43,615 nucleotides of DNA from Gemmatimonadota bacterium (GTDB lineage: Bacteria; Latescibacterota; UBA2968; GCA-2709665): positions 1 to 43,615 of the forward strand of contig JAPPNU010000036.1 in NCBI GenBank assembly GCA_028873695.1, given 5' to 3'. The notes beneath the pieces are model-generated. The model worked only from the letters and a program-made list of their open reading frames with translations, did not search any database and was not told the DNA's origin. Positions 17,489-24,203 of this stretch are shown here, one piece after another. The translations under genes were made by a program, and so were the position numbers. Each line of letters opens with the position of its first letter. The stretch's first letter is position 1.

Positions 17489-17559
17489 AGTGTTTTCTTC
17501 CACTGGAGGAGTCGAAGTGAGACGAATCCAGAACGGATGGATGAGGAGATGACTTTAAT

Positions 17560-17588
17560 TTGACATGTAACTACTAATTGGTTACTTT
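17560..17588 (+). promoter_or_regulatory. Candidate promoter of the toxin-antitoxin pair
   Basis: TTGACA at 17560-17565 and TACTTT at 17583-17588 with a 17-base spacer. The -35 is perfect, the -10 is weak. The toxin ATG at 17591 lies directly behind the -10, so the true start or an upstream promoter may differ; the antitoxin at 17823 would be served in any case. Confidence 0.3.
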
Positions 17589-17590
17589 GG

Positions 17591-17854
17591 ATGTATCAGA
17601 TCTTGATAAGGAGAAGTGTGCTGCGGCGTATTCAGAGGCTGCCAGACTCGGTTCAATGAAAGGCAGCCAACCTGGTCGAGGACCTGCGGGACAGCGGGCC
17701 GGTCAGAAACGATTGGCCCAACTATAGCAAACTTGGACAAGATGAGTATCACTGCCACCTCACGCGTGGCTGGGTCCTCTGTTGGAAATACAAGAAATAC
17801 TCTCAAACAATAGAGGTCTACTATGCAGGCAGTCGTGAAAACGCCCCGTATTGA
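17591..17854 (+). pseudogene. RelE-like toxin gene with one in-frame stop codon
   Basis: An 88-codon frame begins MYQILIRRSVLRRIQRLPDS and ends with TGA 17852-17854. It contains DWPNYSKLGQDEYHCHL and IEVYYAGSRENAPY, which mark a RelE/ParE-superfamily mRNA interferase-like toxin family. Codon 23 (17657-17659) is TGA, between DSVQ and KAANLVEDL; apart from it the frame is continuous and family-like across the stop. One nonsense mutation (for example CGA to TGA) or a sequencing error explains this. The 3' end overlaps the antitoxin gene by 32 bases, the normal arrangement for this family. As it stands the toxin is inactive. Confidence 0.7.
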
Positions 17855-18191
17855 GATTCTCATCAGAGGGGAAATCCCTGACAAGCTGATGTCCGTGCTG
17901 AATGAGGAGTACGGTGAACAGATTCGGTTTTCCGGAGCCAACACCGACGATCTCGTCGATGTATTTGAGACCGACTGGTACCGAAGCGTCAAATCAGGAA
18001 TGGCGCCTGGAGATAATCTGAGGACTTACCGGGAGAATCGCGGGTTGACGCAGGCGAGGCTGGGTGAGTTACTCGGCGGTGTTCCTCGACAGCATGTCTC
18101 GAATATGGAGAGGGAGGTCCGGTCGATCAGCCTGAAAACCGCGCGAAAATTGGCACAGATATTTCAAGTGTCTCCCGAGAAGTTCATTTGA
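17823..18191 (+). CDS. XRE-family antitoxin of the RelE-like toxin
   Basis: A 122-aa protein. Residues ~1-55 are the toxin-binding domain (ILIRGEIPDKLMSVLNEEYG), followed by a helix-turn-helix of XRE type: GDNLRTYRENRGLTQARLGE, then VPRQHVSNMEREVRSISLKT and a C-terminal ARKLAQIF. It binds its operator and neutralises the toxin encoded just upstream, which is interrupted by a stop codon here. The frame is complete, so it may persist as a solitary repressor or anti-addiction gene. A 67-base gap-free fragment of a paralogue lies at 23010-23076. Confidence 0.82.
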   Translation: MQAVVKTPRIEILIRGEIPDKLMSVLNEEYGEQIRFSGANTDDLVDVFETDWYRSVKSGMAPGDNLRTYRENRGLTQARLGELLGGVPRQHVSNMEREVRSISLKTARKLAQIFQVSPEKFI

Positions 18192-18293
18192 AGGCGCCAG
18201 ATGGCGGACTCGATTGCGAAGCAAGAATTCAATACTGCAACTGCAGGAACTGGCCCTTGACAAAGGCAAGACTGGAACCACGCAGGCGAATCA

Positions 18294-18509
18294 ATGAGCG
18301 ACAAGGCAATCAGCAGGAATCCTGGGATCCTCGGAGGAACACCTGTGTTCTCCGGAACCAGGGTTCCGATACGTATCCTGATCGAACATTTGGAAGCAGG
18401 AGACTGTCTCAACGATTTTCTTGATAGCTACCCCACAGTGTCACGTGACCAGGCGATCAAGGTCCTCGAAACCGCAAAGATAGCGCTCACCGGGAAGTCG
18501 GAGCCTTGA
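18294..18509 (+). CDS. DUF433 protein (antitoxin-like)
   Basis: A 71-aa DUF433 protein (RNPGILGGTPVFSGTRVPI, then LEAGDCLNDFLDSYPTVS), a winged-helix-like fold that usually forms an operon with a DUF5615/Mut7-C PIN-like toxin. Here the toxin is gone except for a possible 16-codon tail overlapping the stop. The gene itself is full length for the family. Confidence 0.75.
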   Translation: MSDKAISRNPGILGGTPVFSGTRVPIRILIEHLEAGDCLNDFLDSYPTVSRDQAIKVLETAKIALTGKSEP

Positions 18510-18550
18510 CCATTGACGACGGCCGGGTTGCGGTAATCGACAACCTTTAA
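18500..18550 (+). pseudogene. Possible 3' tail of a DUF5615 PIN-like toxin gene
   Basis: Overlapping the end of the DUF433 gene in another frame is GALTIDDGRVAVIDNL followed by TAA. DUF5615 toxins commonly end in a similar GALVT-x-D-x-RVRVR-like strand and directly follow DUF433 genes. Position and sequence both fit a toxin gene reduced to its last codons, but 16 codons is little evidence. Confidence 0.3.
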
Positions 18551-18584
18551 ATCGTGATGACATCATACTGTGGAGGAATCGTAC

Positions 18585-19496
18585 ATGAGCCGAAAGCCTC
18601 GAAAGTCCCGCCCCGACCGGTCGCAGCACGCGACGTCCGGGAAAGAATCGACTGACGCGCCCGCAAGCGACGGTGGCAGTCAGAACGTTTCCGACAGCCA
18701 CTCAGAATTGCGGTTCAGTGACTTGGCAGGTCGGGATGTGGTGGTATCGTTCGATGGAGGGCCGGATCCGTTTGACGACAGCGGAAGCGAGGTCGTCGAG
18801 GCGGACGATGAAATCAGTTTCGACCAGTACTTTCAGGCCATACGCACCGGCTGGGTGCTCTACCTGGAGAACTCGACTGACCTGGCGATACTGCAGGCGT
18901 TTGCCAGGAAACTGGGACACAAACGCGCGATCCGGGCGCTCGAGAGGCCCCTGGTGGAATACGTGCAAAATCAGCCGGCGACCGCTCAGCGTCATTTCCA
19001 CGGCCTGCGCGAGGCTAATACCGAAATTCGGGGCATTGCCCTCTTCGATCGCCTTGAGTTGGAGCTTCCCGATATTGCCCCCATCGAGTGTTTGACGTGG
19101 AGGCGTAGAGAGATTGAGAACTACGTCTGCTCGCGGGCGACGCTCGAAGCATACGCGGCTGGTACCGCAAAGGACGATTCGGCGGGACTCCTGTTTGCTG
19201 CGTCTGAAGTCGGCATGCGCCGGAACGCCATGCGAGAAGCGATTGCGGAAGTCGAGTCGGCGCTGAAGGCATCGGGTAAGCCGTCGCCATGGTGCGAGGA
19301 CATCAAGGCGAGCGAAGACTTCTTGGATCCGGTGTTCGCTTCGTACTTCAGGAAGCTAAATCTGCCGAACCCGATGGCGAATAGGAACTTTCACGAACTG
19401 GCCGAGCACGTTCCCGAGACCGAAATTGATCCGGAGATTTGTGCCAAACTGGACGCAATTGCGGATGTTGCAGAAATCGCGACACCTGGGGGTTAG
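18585..19496 (+). CDS. Stand-alone TOPRIM-like protein, partial paralogue of the OLD-like ATPase
   Basis: A 303-aa protein. From about residue 42 (SHSE) to the end it aligns with the C-terminal half of the ATPase at 12738: GRDVVVSF for GRDLVVAF, GWVLYLENSTDL for GWILYLEGSTDL, FHGLREA, ALFDRLE and LDPVFASYF. The ATPase domain is absent; instead there are ~45 basic, Ser- and Asp-rich residues unlike the parent. The join falls right after the Walker B region, at the H-loop. GGAGG at 18572-18576 sits 8 bases before ATG 18585, which fixes the start; a GTG at 18570 is in frame but lacks this. The frame is fully open, so it may be expressed, perhaps as a nuclease-like half-protein acting with the upstream ATPase, or it may be a relic. 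Confidence 0.7.
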   Translation: MSRKPRKSRPDRSQHATSGKESTDAPASDGGSQNVSDSHSELRFSDLAGRDVVVSFDGGPDPFDDSGSEVVEADDEISFDQYFQAIRTGWVLYLENSTDLAILQAFARKLGHKRAIRALERPLVEYVQNQPATAQRHFHGLREANTEIRGIALFDRLELELPDIAPIECLTWRRREIENYVCSRATLEAYAAGTAKDDSAGLLFAASEVGMRRNAMREAIAEVESALKASGKPSPWCEDIKASEDFLDPVFASYFRKLNLPNPMANRNFHELAEHVPETEIDPEICAKLDAIADVAEIATPGG

Positions 19497-19501
19497 TGAA
19501 C

Positions 19502-19600
19502 GTGAACCTGACAGCCTTCAGTATCGCCAACTTCAAAGCCTTTGGCGCTTCTCAACGCTTTGGCTCGTGCGGCGCGAGGGTCACTGTGTGGGGAATTTGA
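19502..19600 (+). pseudogene. Truncated copy of the DUF3696 ATPase gene (5' end)
   Basis: GTG 19502 opens NLTAFSIANFKAFGASQR, the same as the start of the DUF3696 ATPase at 14477 (SLTAFSIANFKAFAASQR), with similar DNA. Similarity ends after ~19 codons and the frame stops at 19598-19600. It follows the TOPRIM-like paralogue just as the parent genes follow each other, so one duplication spanned the gene junction. Confidence 0.75.
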
Positions 19601-19774
19601 GCAATGGAACGTAAAAATCCGGTCCCTCTTCTTTCGCAGGCGCAGACTGCGTCGATCCGTTAATCGAAGCAGTGGGTGTCGAAGTGGACCCGCGCAACCG
19701 GATGCAAGTAGAGCTGCCAGGGGTGAGGCTCAAGGGCCTGCGGATGCGATCGAGACTGGAGAAAGGAGAATAGA

Positions 19775-20050
19775 ATGGGAGTACGACAGCCGCGTTACAG
19801 CAAAGAAGAGTTCGCCCGGCGTGGTCAGGCGATCTATGAGCAACGGGTGAGGTCGCAGGTAGAAAAAGGCAATATCGGCCGGATTGTGGCGATTGATATT
19901 GAGACCGGTGAGTTCGAGGTGGCGGACGACCCACTTGGCGCCTCTGACAAGCTCTTCGCGCGTTGTCCGGATGCGCAGCCGTGGTTGATCCGCATCGGTC
20001 ACCGTGCGCTACATCGGTTCGGAGCCTCACATGCCAGGGGCTTGACATGA
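19775..20050 (+). CDS. Small conserved protein paired with a clan AA aspartic protease
   Basis: A 91-aa protein with GRIVAIDIETGEFEVADDPL and WLIRIGHRALHRFG. Proteins of this type are commonly encoded directly before small clan AA aspartic proteases; function unknown. The start ATG 19775 has AAAGGAG just upstream, and the stop overlaps the protease start (ATGA at 20047-20050). Because its partner is interrupted by the MITE, it may have lost its function. Confidence 0.6.
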   Translation: MGVRQPRYSKEEFARRGQAIYEQRVRSQVEKGNIGRIVAIDIETGEFEVADDPLGASDKLFARCPDAQPWLIRIGHRALHRFGASHARGLT

Positions 20051-20616
20051 TTGAGGGAACAGTGAACGAGGATTACGAGACGACAATCCGCCTGACCCTT
20101 CGCGGCGTTGATAGAGAGGAACGAGAAATCGAGGCCATCATCGACACCGGCTTCACCGGCCAGCTAACGCTTCCGATGCCGTTGATAGACCGACTGGCCC
20201 TATCCTGGAAGGGTCGTAGTCAGGCATTAACCTCAATCAGAAAATAACAGCAACGCGGCGACGCGATAAAACCCTCCGAAACGGGGCGTTATCGACGTTT
20301 AGAAGGACGTTTTTTCCCTTCACGTCCAGTGACCTGGTGTATCCTGGTAATCCGCAGTCTAATCGCCTTTATTTACAAGCACATATTCGAATTAACGTCC
20401 CCGAAGACTTACGAATCAAGGTTAATCGCCGATGGCAGCATACATATATTCGATGAGTACATCGGAACAGTGTTGTGGAATGACGAGGTCCGCACGGTGG
20501 AAGTGGCTGCGGCAGAAACTGATCCTCTTGTAGGGATGGGGTTGCTCAGAGGGTACAGCTTAAGCGTGGACGTGGTGGAGAATGGCGCGGTGATGATTGA
20601 GTCGTTGACGTTATAG
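20047..20616 (+). pseudogene. Clan AA aspartic protease gene split by the MITE
   Basis: Retropepsin-like protein in two pieces. Codons 1-60 (20047-20226) include the active-site motif D33-T-G in EAIIDTGFTGQLTLPMPLID. The second part (20426-20616) reads ADGSIHIFDEYIGTVLW and ends ETDPLVGMGLLRGY...MIESLTL, the usual C-terminus of the family. Between them lies the 191-bp element flanked by TTAA. Taking out the element plus one TTAA joins the parts in frame (..SQA-L-I-ADGS..) to make 124 aa, the normal family length. The inserted sequence brings an in-frame stop (TAA at 20245-20247), so only a truncated product can now be made. Confidence 0.75.
20231..20421 (+). mobile_element. MITE-like element, copy 2 (inside the protease gene)
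   Basis: A 191-bp insertion, inverted relative to copy 1. TTAA abuts both ends (20227-20230 and 20422-20425), which reads as a 4-bp target duplication of the protease's TTAA. The termini are short imperfect inverted repeats, and an imperfect hairpin spans 20264-20294. It carries no transposase. One frame holds HIRINVPEDLRIKV, reminiscent of ribbon-helix-helix proteins, but too short to call a gene. Confidence 0.82.
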
Positions 20617-20689
20617 TGGAGCCATCAGGAAACCATACTTGCCCATAATTGACCGATCAACAGTCTATTTCAAAGAGCAAGAGAAAGTG

Positions 20690-20824
20690 ATGACCAGAAA
20701 TTGGACAAATGAGTTCAGCCAGCGGCTACGCCCCATCGTGCGCAGCATTTGTAGCATACACGAGCATACCAGTCCTGAAATATGCACACCTCAAGAACTC
20801 ATGGGAGTAGCTGAAGATGCCTGA
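20690..20824 (+). CDS. Small ORF of unknown function
   Basis: A 44-aa frame starting MTRNWTNEFSQRLRPIV. Its end overlaps the start of the next small ORF. I do not recognise it and the ribosome-binding site is weak. It may be chance or the leading gene of a decayed addiction module. Confidence 0.25.
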   Translation: MTRNWTNEFSQRLRPIVRSICSIHEHTSPEICTPQELMGVAEDA

Positions 20825-20960
20825 CCAAATCATCGAGGAACTCTGGCAGATCAAAGATAGCATCGCCCGAGGTGACATGACGCGGAACAGTGACGTAGAT
20901 CTCCTCCTCATCGGGGATGGCGGGAAGCGAACCGAGAACCAGAGCTTTATTGTACAATAG
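20817..20960 (+). pseudogene. Chimeric remnant: small ORF joined to an MNT-like piece
   Basis: A 47-codon frame. The first 19 residues (MPDQIIEELWQIKDSIAR) resemble the start of a common small protein of unknown function, often ~70 aa. The rest (NSDVDLLLIGDGG) looks like the SDxDLL active-site strand of an MNT nucleotidyltransferase. The two do not belong to one known family, so this looks like a deletion joint between two decayed genes. Confidence 0.35.
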
Positions 20961-20984
20961 CGTGAATTCAACCAGGAACGTAAA

Positions 20985-22280
20985 ATGCCCCGGATAGAAG
21001 GTTTCAGGATCAGGAACTTTAAGGTGCTCAAGGAGGTGACACTGGGCCGGCTCTGGAATCAGAGACAGTTTAAGCCACTCGACCCGATGACGGCCGTAAT
21101 CGGCAAGAACGGCGTGGGTAAGAGCGCGCTGATCGATGCGTTCGGTTTTCTTGCTGATGCTCTGAAAAACGGGGTGGAGGAAGCTTGCGATTTGCGCGGA
21201 CGGGGCGGCTTTGGGAAGTTGCGAGCGCAGGGAGAAACAGGCCCCATTGAGTTCGAGATCTATTACAGAGAGCACGGAAGCACCCGGCCGGTTACTTACG
21301 AGATCGCGATTGACGCGGACGAGGACGCACGCCCTTATGTGTTGCGTGAAATCCTCGAGGAAGATACGGGAAATAACCCGCCACTCTCGTTCTTATTGCT
21401 CAGTCGAGGCAAAGGTGTGGTCTGGAAGGGAGACCAGGCGGGTAGTCAGCTCGATAAAACAAAGGGAGGATTCGTTCTTTCGGAGTTTGCTGTGTCGTTA
21501 GCAAACTCGATTTTGGAGGAGAAAGAATCAGTAGAGTTCAAAGACGCGCAGATTGTCGAACTGGAAGACCATCGCAAACTCGGTGTCGCAACACTCGGAG
21601 CCCTAAAACAGCACCCTCGAATATCCGCGTTTCGCCGTTTCATCGAAGGATGGTATCTCAGCTACTTCACGCCGGATGCCGCCCGAAGCCTTCCGCTGGC
21701 CGGACCCCAGAGCCGGCTACACGTACATGGTGACAACCTGGGAAACGTCGTCCAATTCATGGAGCGCGAACATCCCGGGCGATTCGAAACAATCCTCGAA
21801 AGGATCGCCGACAAGATCCCGGGTATTGACCGTATCGAAACGGAAAGGTCAAATGACGGGCGAATACTGCTCCGATTCAACGACAAGGGCTTTCAGGATC
21901 CGTTTTACGCCCAGCAGATGTCCGATGGAACACTGAAGATCTTTGCCTATCTGTTGCTTCTTGAAGATCCCAGCCCGCCTCCGCTTATATGTATAGAAGA
22001 GCCTGAAAACGGCCTGTATCACAAACTGCTGGAGACGCTTGCCCACGAATTCCGCCAGCACGCCAGTGGATCCGGATCCGGTTCGCAGGTCTTTATTACC
22101 ACTCACCAACCCTATTTTGTCGATGCTCTGGAGCCAAGTGAAGTTTGGATCCTGGAGAAAGGAACGGACGGTTTCTCAACGATTCGCAGGGCGAGCGACG
22201 ATCCGATTGTGAACAATATGGTTGAAGAGGGTCTGCCGTTGGGCGGCCTCTGGTTCAGTGATTATCTGGACGAGAGGTGA
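20985..22280 (+). CDS. AAA family ATPase (AAA_21-like), partner of a DUF4276 protein
   Basis: A 431-aa SMC/ABC-type ATPase: Walker A GKNGVGKS at 40-47, MSDGTLKIFAYLLLL as signature region, Walker B ICIEEPENGL with Glu338, and TTHQPYFVDAL as H-loop. It lacks a coiled-coil arm. Such ATPases with a DUF4276 partner encoded a few bases downstream recur in defence islands. Four bases separate it from that gene. ATG 20985 is preceded by AACCAGGAACG, a modest ribosome-binding site. ATP-dependent sensing with the partner as effector is the likely role (inferred). Confidence 0.8.
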   Translation: MPRIEGFRIRNFKVLKEVTLGRLWNQRQFKPLDPMTAVIGKNGVGKSALIDAFGFLADALKNGVEEACDLRGRGGFGKLRAQGETGPIEFEIYYREHGSTRPVTYEIAIDADEDARPYVLREILEEDTGNNPPLSFLLLSRGKGVVWKGDQAGSQLDKTKGGFVLSEFAVSLANSILEEKESVEFKDAQIVELEDHRKLGVATLGALKQHPRISAFRRFIEGWYLSYFTPDAARSLPLAGPQSRLHVHGDNLGNVVQFMEREHPGRFETILERIADKIPGIDRIETERSNDGRILLRFNDKGFQDPFYAQQMSDGTLKIFAYLLLLEDPSPPPLICIEEPENGLYHKLLETLAHEFRQHASGSGSGSQVFITTHQPYFVDALEPSEVWILEKGTDGFSTIRRASDDPIVNNMVEEGLPLGGLWFSDYLDER

Positions 22281-22284
22281 TCGG

Positions 22285-22935
22285 ATGCACTTTGAGATAC
22301 TCGTCGAGGACACTTCCGGAAAAAGGGCGCTTGATGTCTTGGTACCAAAGATCGTGGGAGATCAACATACATTCAGGGTAATCGGATTCAGGGGAATTGG
22401 CCACATTCCAAGAAACCTGAAGCGTGGGACCTCGGCGACAAACCGCCTCCTGCTCAATCAACTTCCGAGGTTACTCAGGGCCTATGGGCGGACGTATGCG
22501 GGAGATCGAACGGACCATCCTGCAGCCGTGATTCTGGTTTGCGACCTGGACGACAGGTGTCTGAGGAGATTTCGTCAGAGACTATTCTCGGTCTTGAACG
22601 CCTGCGACCCCAAACCGTTGACGCGATTCTGTATCGCCATCGAGGAAGGCGAAGCCTGGCTGCTTGGAGACGATGCGGCGATGACCGCAGCCTATCCGAA
22701 ATTGCGGTGCGACGTGTTGGAGAGTTACGAAAACGATGCCATTTGCGGCACGTGGGAGGTCGTGGCCGATGCCGTATATGCCGGTGGCGCACGTTCGCTC
22801 AGGAACCGTGGTTGGCGGGCAGTGGGGAGGGAAAAATCCATATGGGCCGAAAGAATCGCGCCGTTGATGGACGTGGAGAACAATGCATCGCCCAGCTTCT
22901 GCTATTTCCGAGACAAGCTTCGTGAGCTTACCTGA
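22285..22935 (+). CDS. DUF4276-like TOPRIM-fold protein
   Basis: A 216-aa protein with a TOPRIM-like acidic pattern: ILVED with Glu8, VILVCDLDD with D87-L-D89, and FCIAIEEGEAWLLGD. It matches DUF4276-type proteins, which accompany AAA ATPases and are thought to be metal-dependent nuclease-like effectors. ATG 22285 is used because the first strand begins there; the frame extends upstream into the ATPase gene. The architecture parallels PARIS (AriA ATPase, AriB TOPRIM) but with a different TOPRIM family. Confidence 0.65.
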   Translation: MHFEILVEDTSGKRALDVLVPKIVGDQHTFRVIGFRGIGHIPRNLKRGTSATNRLLLNQLPRLLRAYGRTYAGDRTDHPAAVILVCDLDDRCLRRFRQRLFSVLNACDPKPLTRFCIAIEEGEAWLLGDDAAMTAAYPKLRCDVLESYENDAICGTWEVVADAVYAGGARSLRNRGWRAVGREKSIWAERIAPLMDVENNASPSFCYFRDKLRELT

Positions 22936-23009
22936 GTTTCCACCAAGAAAACAAACCGCGGCTACTGATCTGACTGAATCTCCAGGGTTGTGCGCCACCT
23001 GTTTCCGGC

Positions 23010-23076
23010 GTCCGTGCCGAATGAGGAGAACGGCGAACAGGTTCGGTTTTCCAAAGACAGCAGCGACAATCTCGTC
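23010..23076 (+). pseudogene. Fragment of a second XRE antitoxin gene
   Basis: These 67 bases align without gaps to 17891-17957 inside the XRE antitoxin gene and keep its reading frame (PNEENGEQVRFSKDSSDNLV against LNEEYGEQIRFSGANTDDLV). The helix-turn-helix part is missing. It precedes the 81-aa antitoxin-like gene at 23098. The 22936-23097 gap holds nothing else I recognise. Confidence 0.55.
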
Positions 23077-23097
23077 TTCCGCAAGAGAGGTGCAATT

Positions 23098-23343
23098 ATG
23101 AAATCAATCGACAAAAACATCATGATTCCGGAGGTCGGCTCGTTGCCACAGGATTTCAGCGAAGCGTTTGGTCGGAAAGTCCGCGTCGTTGTCTACCTGA
23201 AAGATGACGAGGCTCAAATTACACAAACCCATCAACACCTGATGAGTCTCGCCGGCAAAGTCAGGGCATTTAGCGACGTCGACGACCCAGTTGAGTTACA
23301 GCGCGATCTTCGGAATTCATGGAAACGTGGGTTGGATCAATGA
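23098..23343 (+). CDS. Antitoxin-like small protein ahead of the MNT/HEPN genes
   Basis: An 81-aa protein starting MKSIDKNIMIPEVGSLPQDF, with RKVRVVVYLKDDEAQ and a tail LAGKVRAFSDVDDPVELQRD. The beginning resembles small antitoxins of toxin-antitoxin pairs (AbrB-like or of an uncharacterised family) and the tail is acidic, but I cannot name the family. Its stop overlaps the MNT start (ATGA, 23340-23343), so it is translated with that gene. A normal toxin partner of its own is absent. Confidence 0.55.
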   Translation: MKSIDKNIMIPEVGSLPQDFSEAFGRKVRVVVYLKDDEAQITQTHQHLMSLAGKVRAFSDVDDPVELQRDLRNSWKRGLDQ

Positions 23344-23675
23344 CACAGGTAACCGACGCGCTCATCGACCGGATGGTAAGAGCGATCGTCGACGAAGTCG
23401 ATCCGGAGCAGGTGATCCTCTTCGGCTCTCGCGGTCGCGGCGAAGAACGGAAGGACTCGGACGTGGACCTGGTGGTCGTGGAAGCGGAGCCATTCGGTCG
23501 GAATCGAAGTCGCCACAAAGAAATGGTCAGGCTCTACCATGCCGTGGCCGGCTTTCCCGTCGCAGCCGACGTCCTTGTCTATTCTCGTGACGACGTCGAC
23601 TACTGGCGCGACTCCCTGAATCATGTGCTGGCACGGGCGCTGCGGGAGGGAAAGGTGCTCTATGAGCGACGTTAA
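23340..23675 (+). CDS. MNT-type nucleotidyltransferase (antitoxin of MNT/HEPN module)
   Basis: A 111-aa minimal nucleotidyltransferase with GSRGRG and SDVDLVVVE, the metal-binding motif of the polymerase-beta-like fold. In MNT/HEPN toxin-antitoxin systems this enzyme neutralises the HEPN RNase by AMPylating it. ATG 23340 overlaps the preceding stop. The end overlaps the HEPN start by 14 bases. A truncated copy exists at 6877-6976. Confidence 0.85.
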   Translation: MTQVTDALIDRMVRAIVDEVDPEQVILFGSRGRGEERKDSDVDLVVVEAEPFGRNRSRHKEMVRLYHAVAGFPVAADVLVYSRDDVDYWRDSLNHVLARALREGKVLYERR

Positions 23676-24060
23676 GTGTGCCAGGATGCTTGTTCGTGCA
23701 GCGGAGCGCGATATCGCCGCGCTCAGATTCATGCGGGATTCGGATGAGGTCTCCGACGAAGTCTTCGGTTTTCACGTGCAGCAGGCCGCCGAGAAAATGC
23801 TCAAAGCCCACCTTGCTATTTTGGGCGTGGAGTACCCACTCACCCACAATATTGAAGCGCTTCTTGACCTTCTCGCCGAGCATGACGTTCCTCCTGTACC
23901 CTTTGAGAAGCTAATCGACTACACGCCCTACGCCGTTGAATTTCGCTATCAGGGTATCGGCCCGGATGCCGAACCGATCGATCGTGAAGGCGCTTTGAGG
24001 CTTGTAGAGAGAGTGCTGGAACAGGTGACGCGGGAGTTGGCAGGAGACGAAGGAGAATGA
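23662..24060 (+). CDS. HEPN-domain protein (toxin of MNT/HEPN module)
   Basis: A 132-aa HEPN protein with the family signature FHVQQAAEKMLKAHLAILG, then YPLTHNIEALLDLL and YTPYAVEFRY. The four-helix HEPN fold acts as an RNase toxin in MNT/HEPN modules. An RX4-6H motif is not obvious, as in other PF05168-type members, so activity cannot be read from sequence. ATG 23662 lies inside the MNT gene. The 5' end is duplicated as debris at 6963-7046. Confidence 0.82.
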   Translation: MSDVKCARMLVRAAERDIAALRFMRDSDEVSDEVFGFHVQQAAEKMLKAHLAILGVEYPLTHNIEALLDLLAEHDVPPVPFEKLIDYTPYAVEFRYQGIGPDAEPIDREGALRLVERVLEQVTRELAGDEGE

Positions 24061-24146
24061 GGAAGTTCAATGAGCGAGCTCTAAACTTGCTTGCACAACT
24101 TCGCGAACAGTTGGCGCTCCCATTTGTCCAAGGGCGTCCCGCGTAA
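24057..24146 (+). CDS. Tiny ORF overlapping the HEPN stop
   Basis: A 29-aa frame (MRKFNERALNLLAQLREQLA) whose ATG overlaps the HEPN stop (ATGA). It is not recognised. It may be translated by coupling or may be the start of a lost gene. Confidence 0.2.
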   Translation: MRKFNERALNLLAQLREQLALPFVQGRPA

Positions 24147-24203
24147 GCATTGCATCGAACCATTGTCAATATTCATCCATCCATCTGGAGCCTGTAAAGA
24201 TCC

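Noticed and set aside
19615..19773. Open tail reading LPGVRLKGLRMRSRLEKGE before the 91-aa gene
   Set aside because: No start codon with a ribosome-binding site and no family recognised; probably the 3' end of a lost gene but not supportable as a feature.
12608..20226. Composite transposon bounded by the two inverted elements
   Set aside because: Each copy has its own pair of flanking TTAA, and the second sits inside a gene whose halves rejoin exactly, so the copies are independent insertions.
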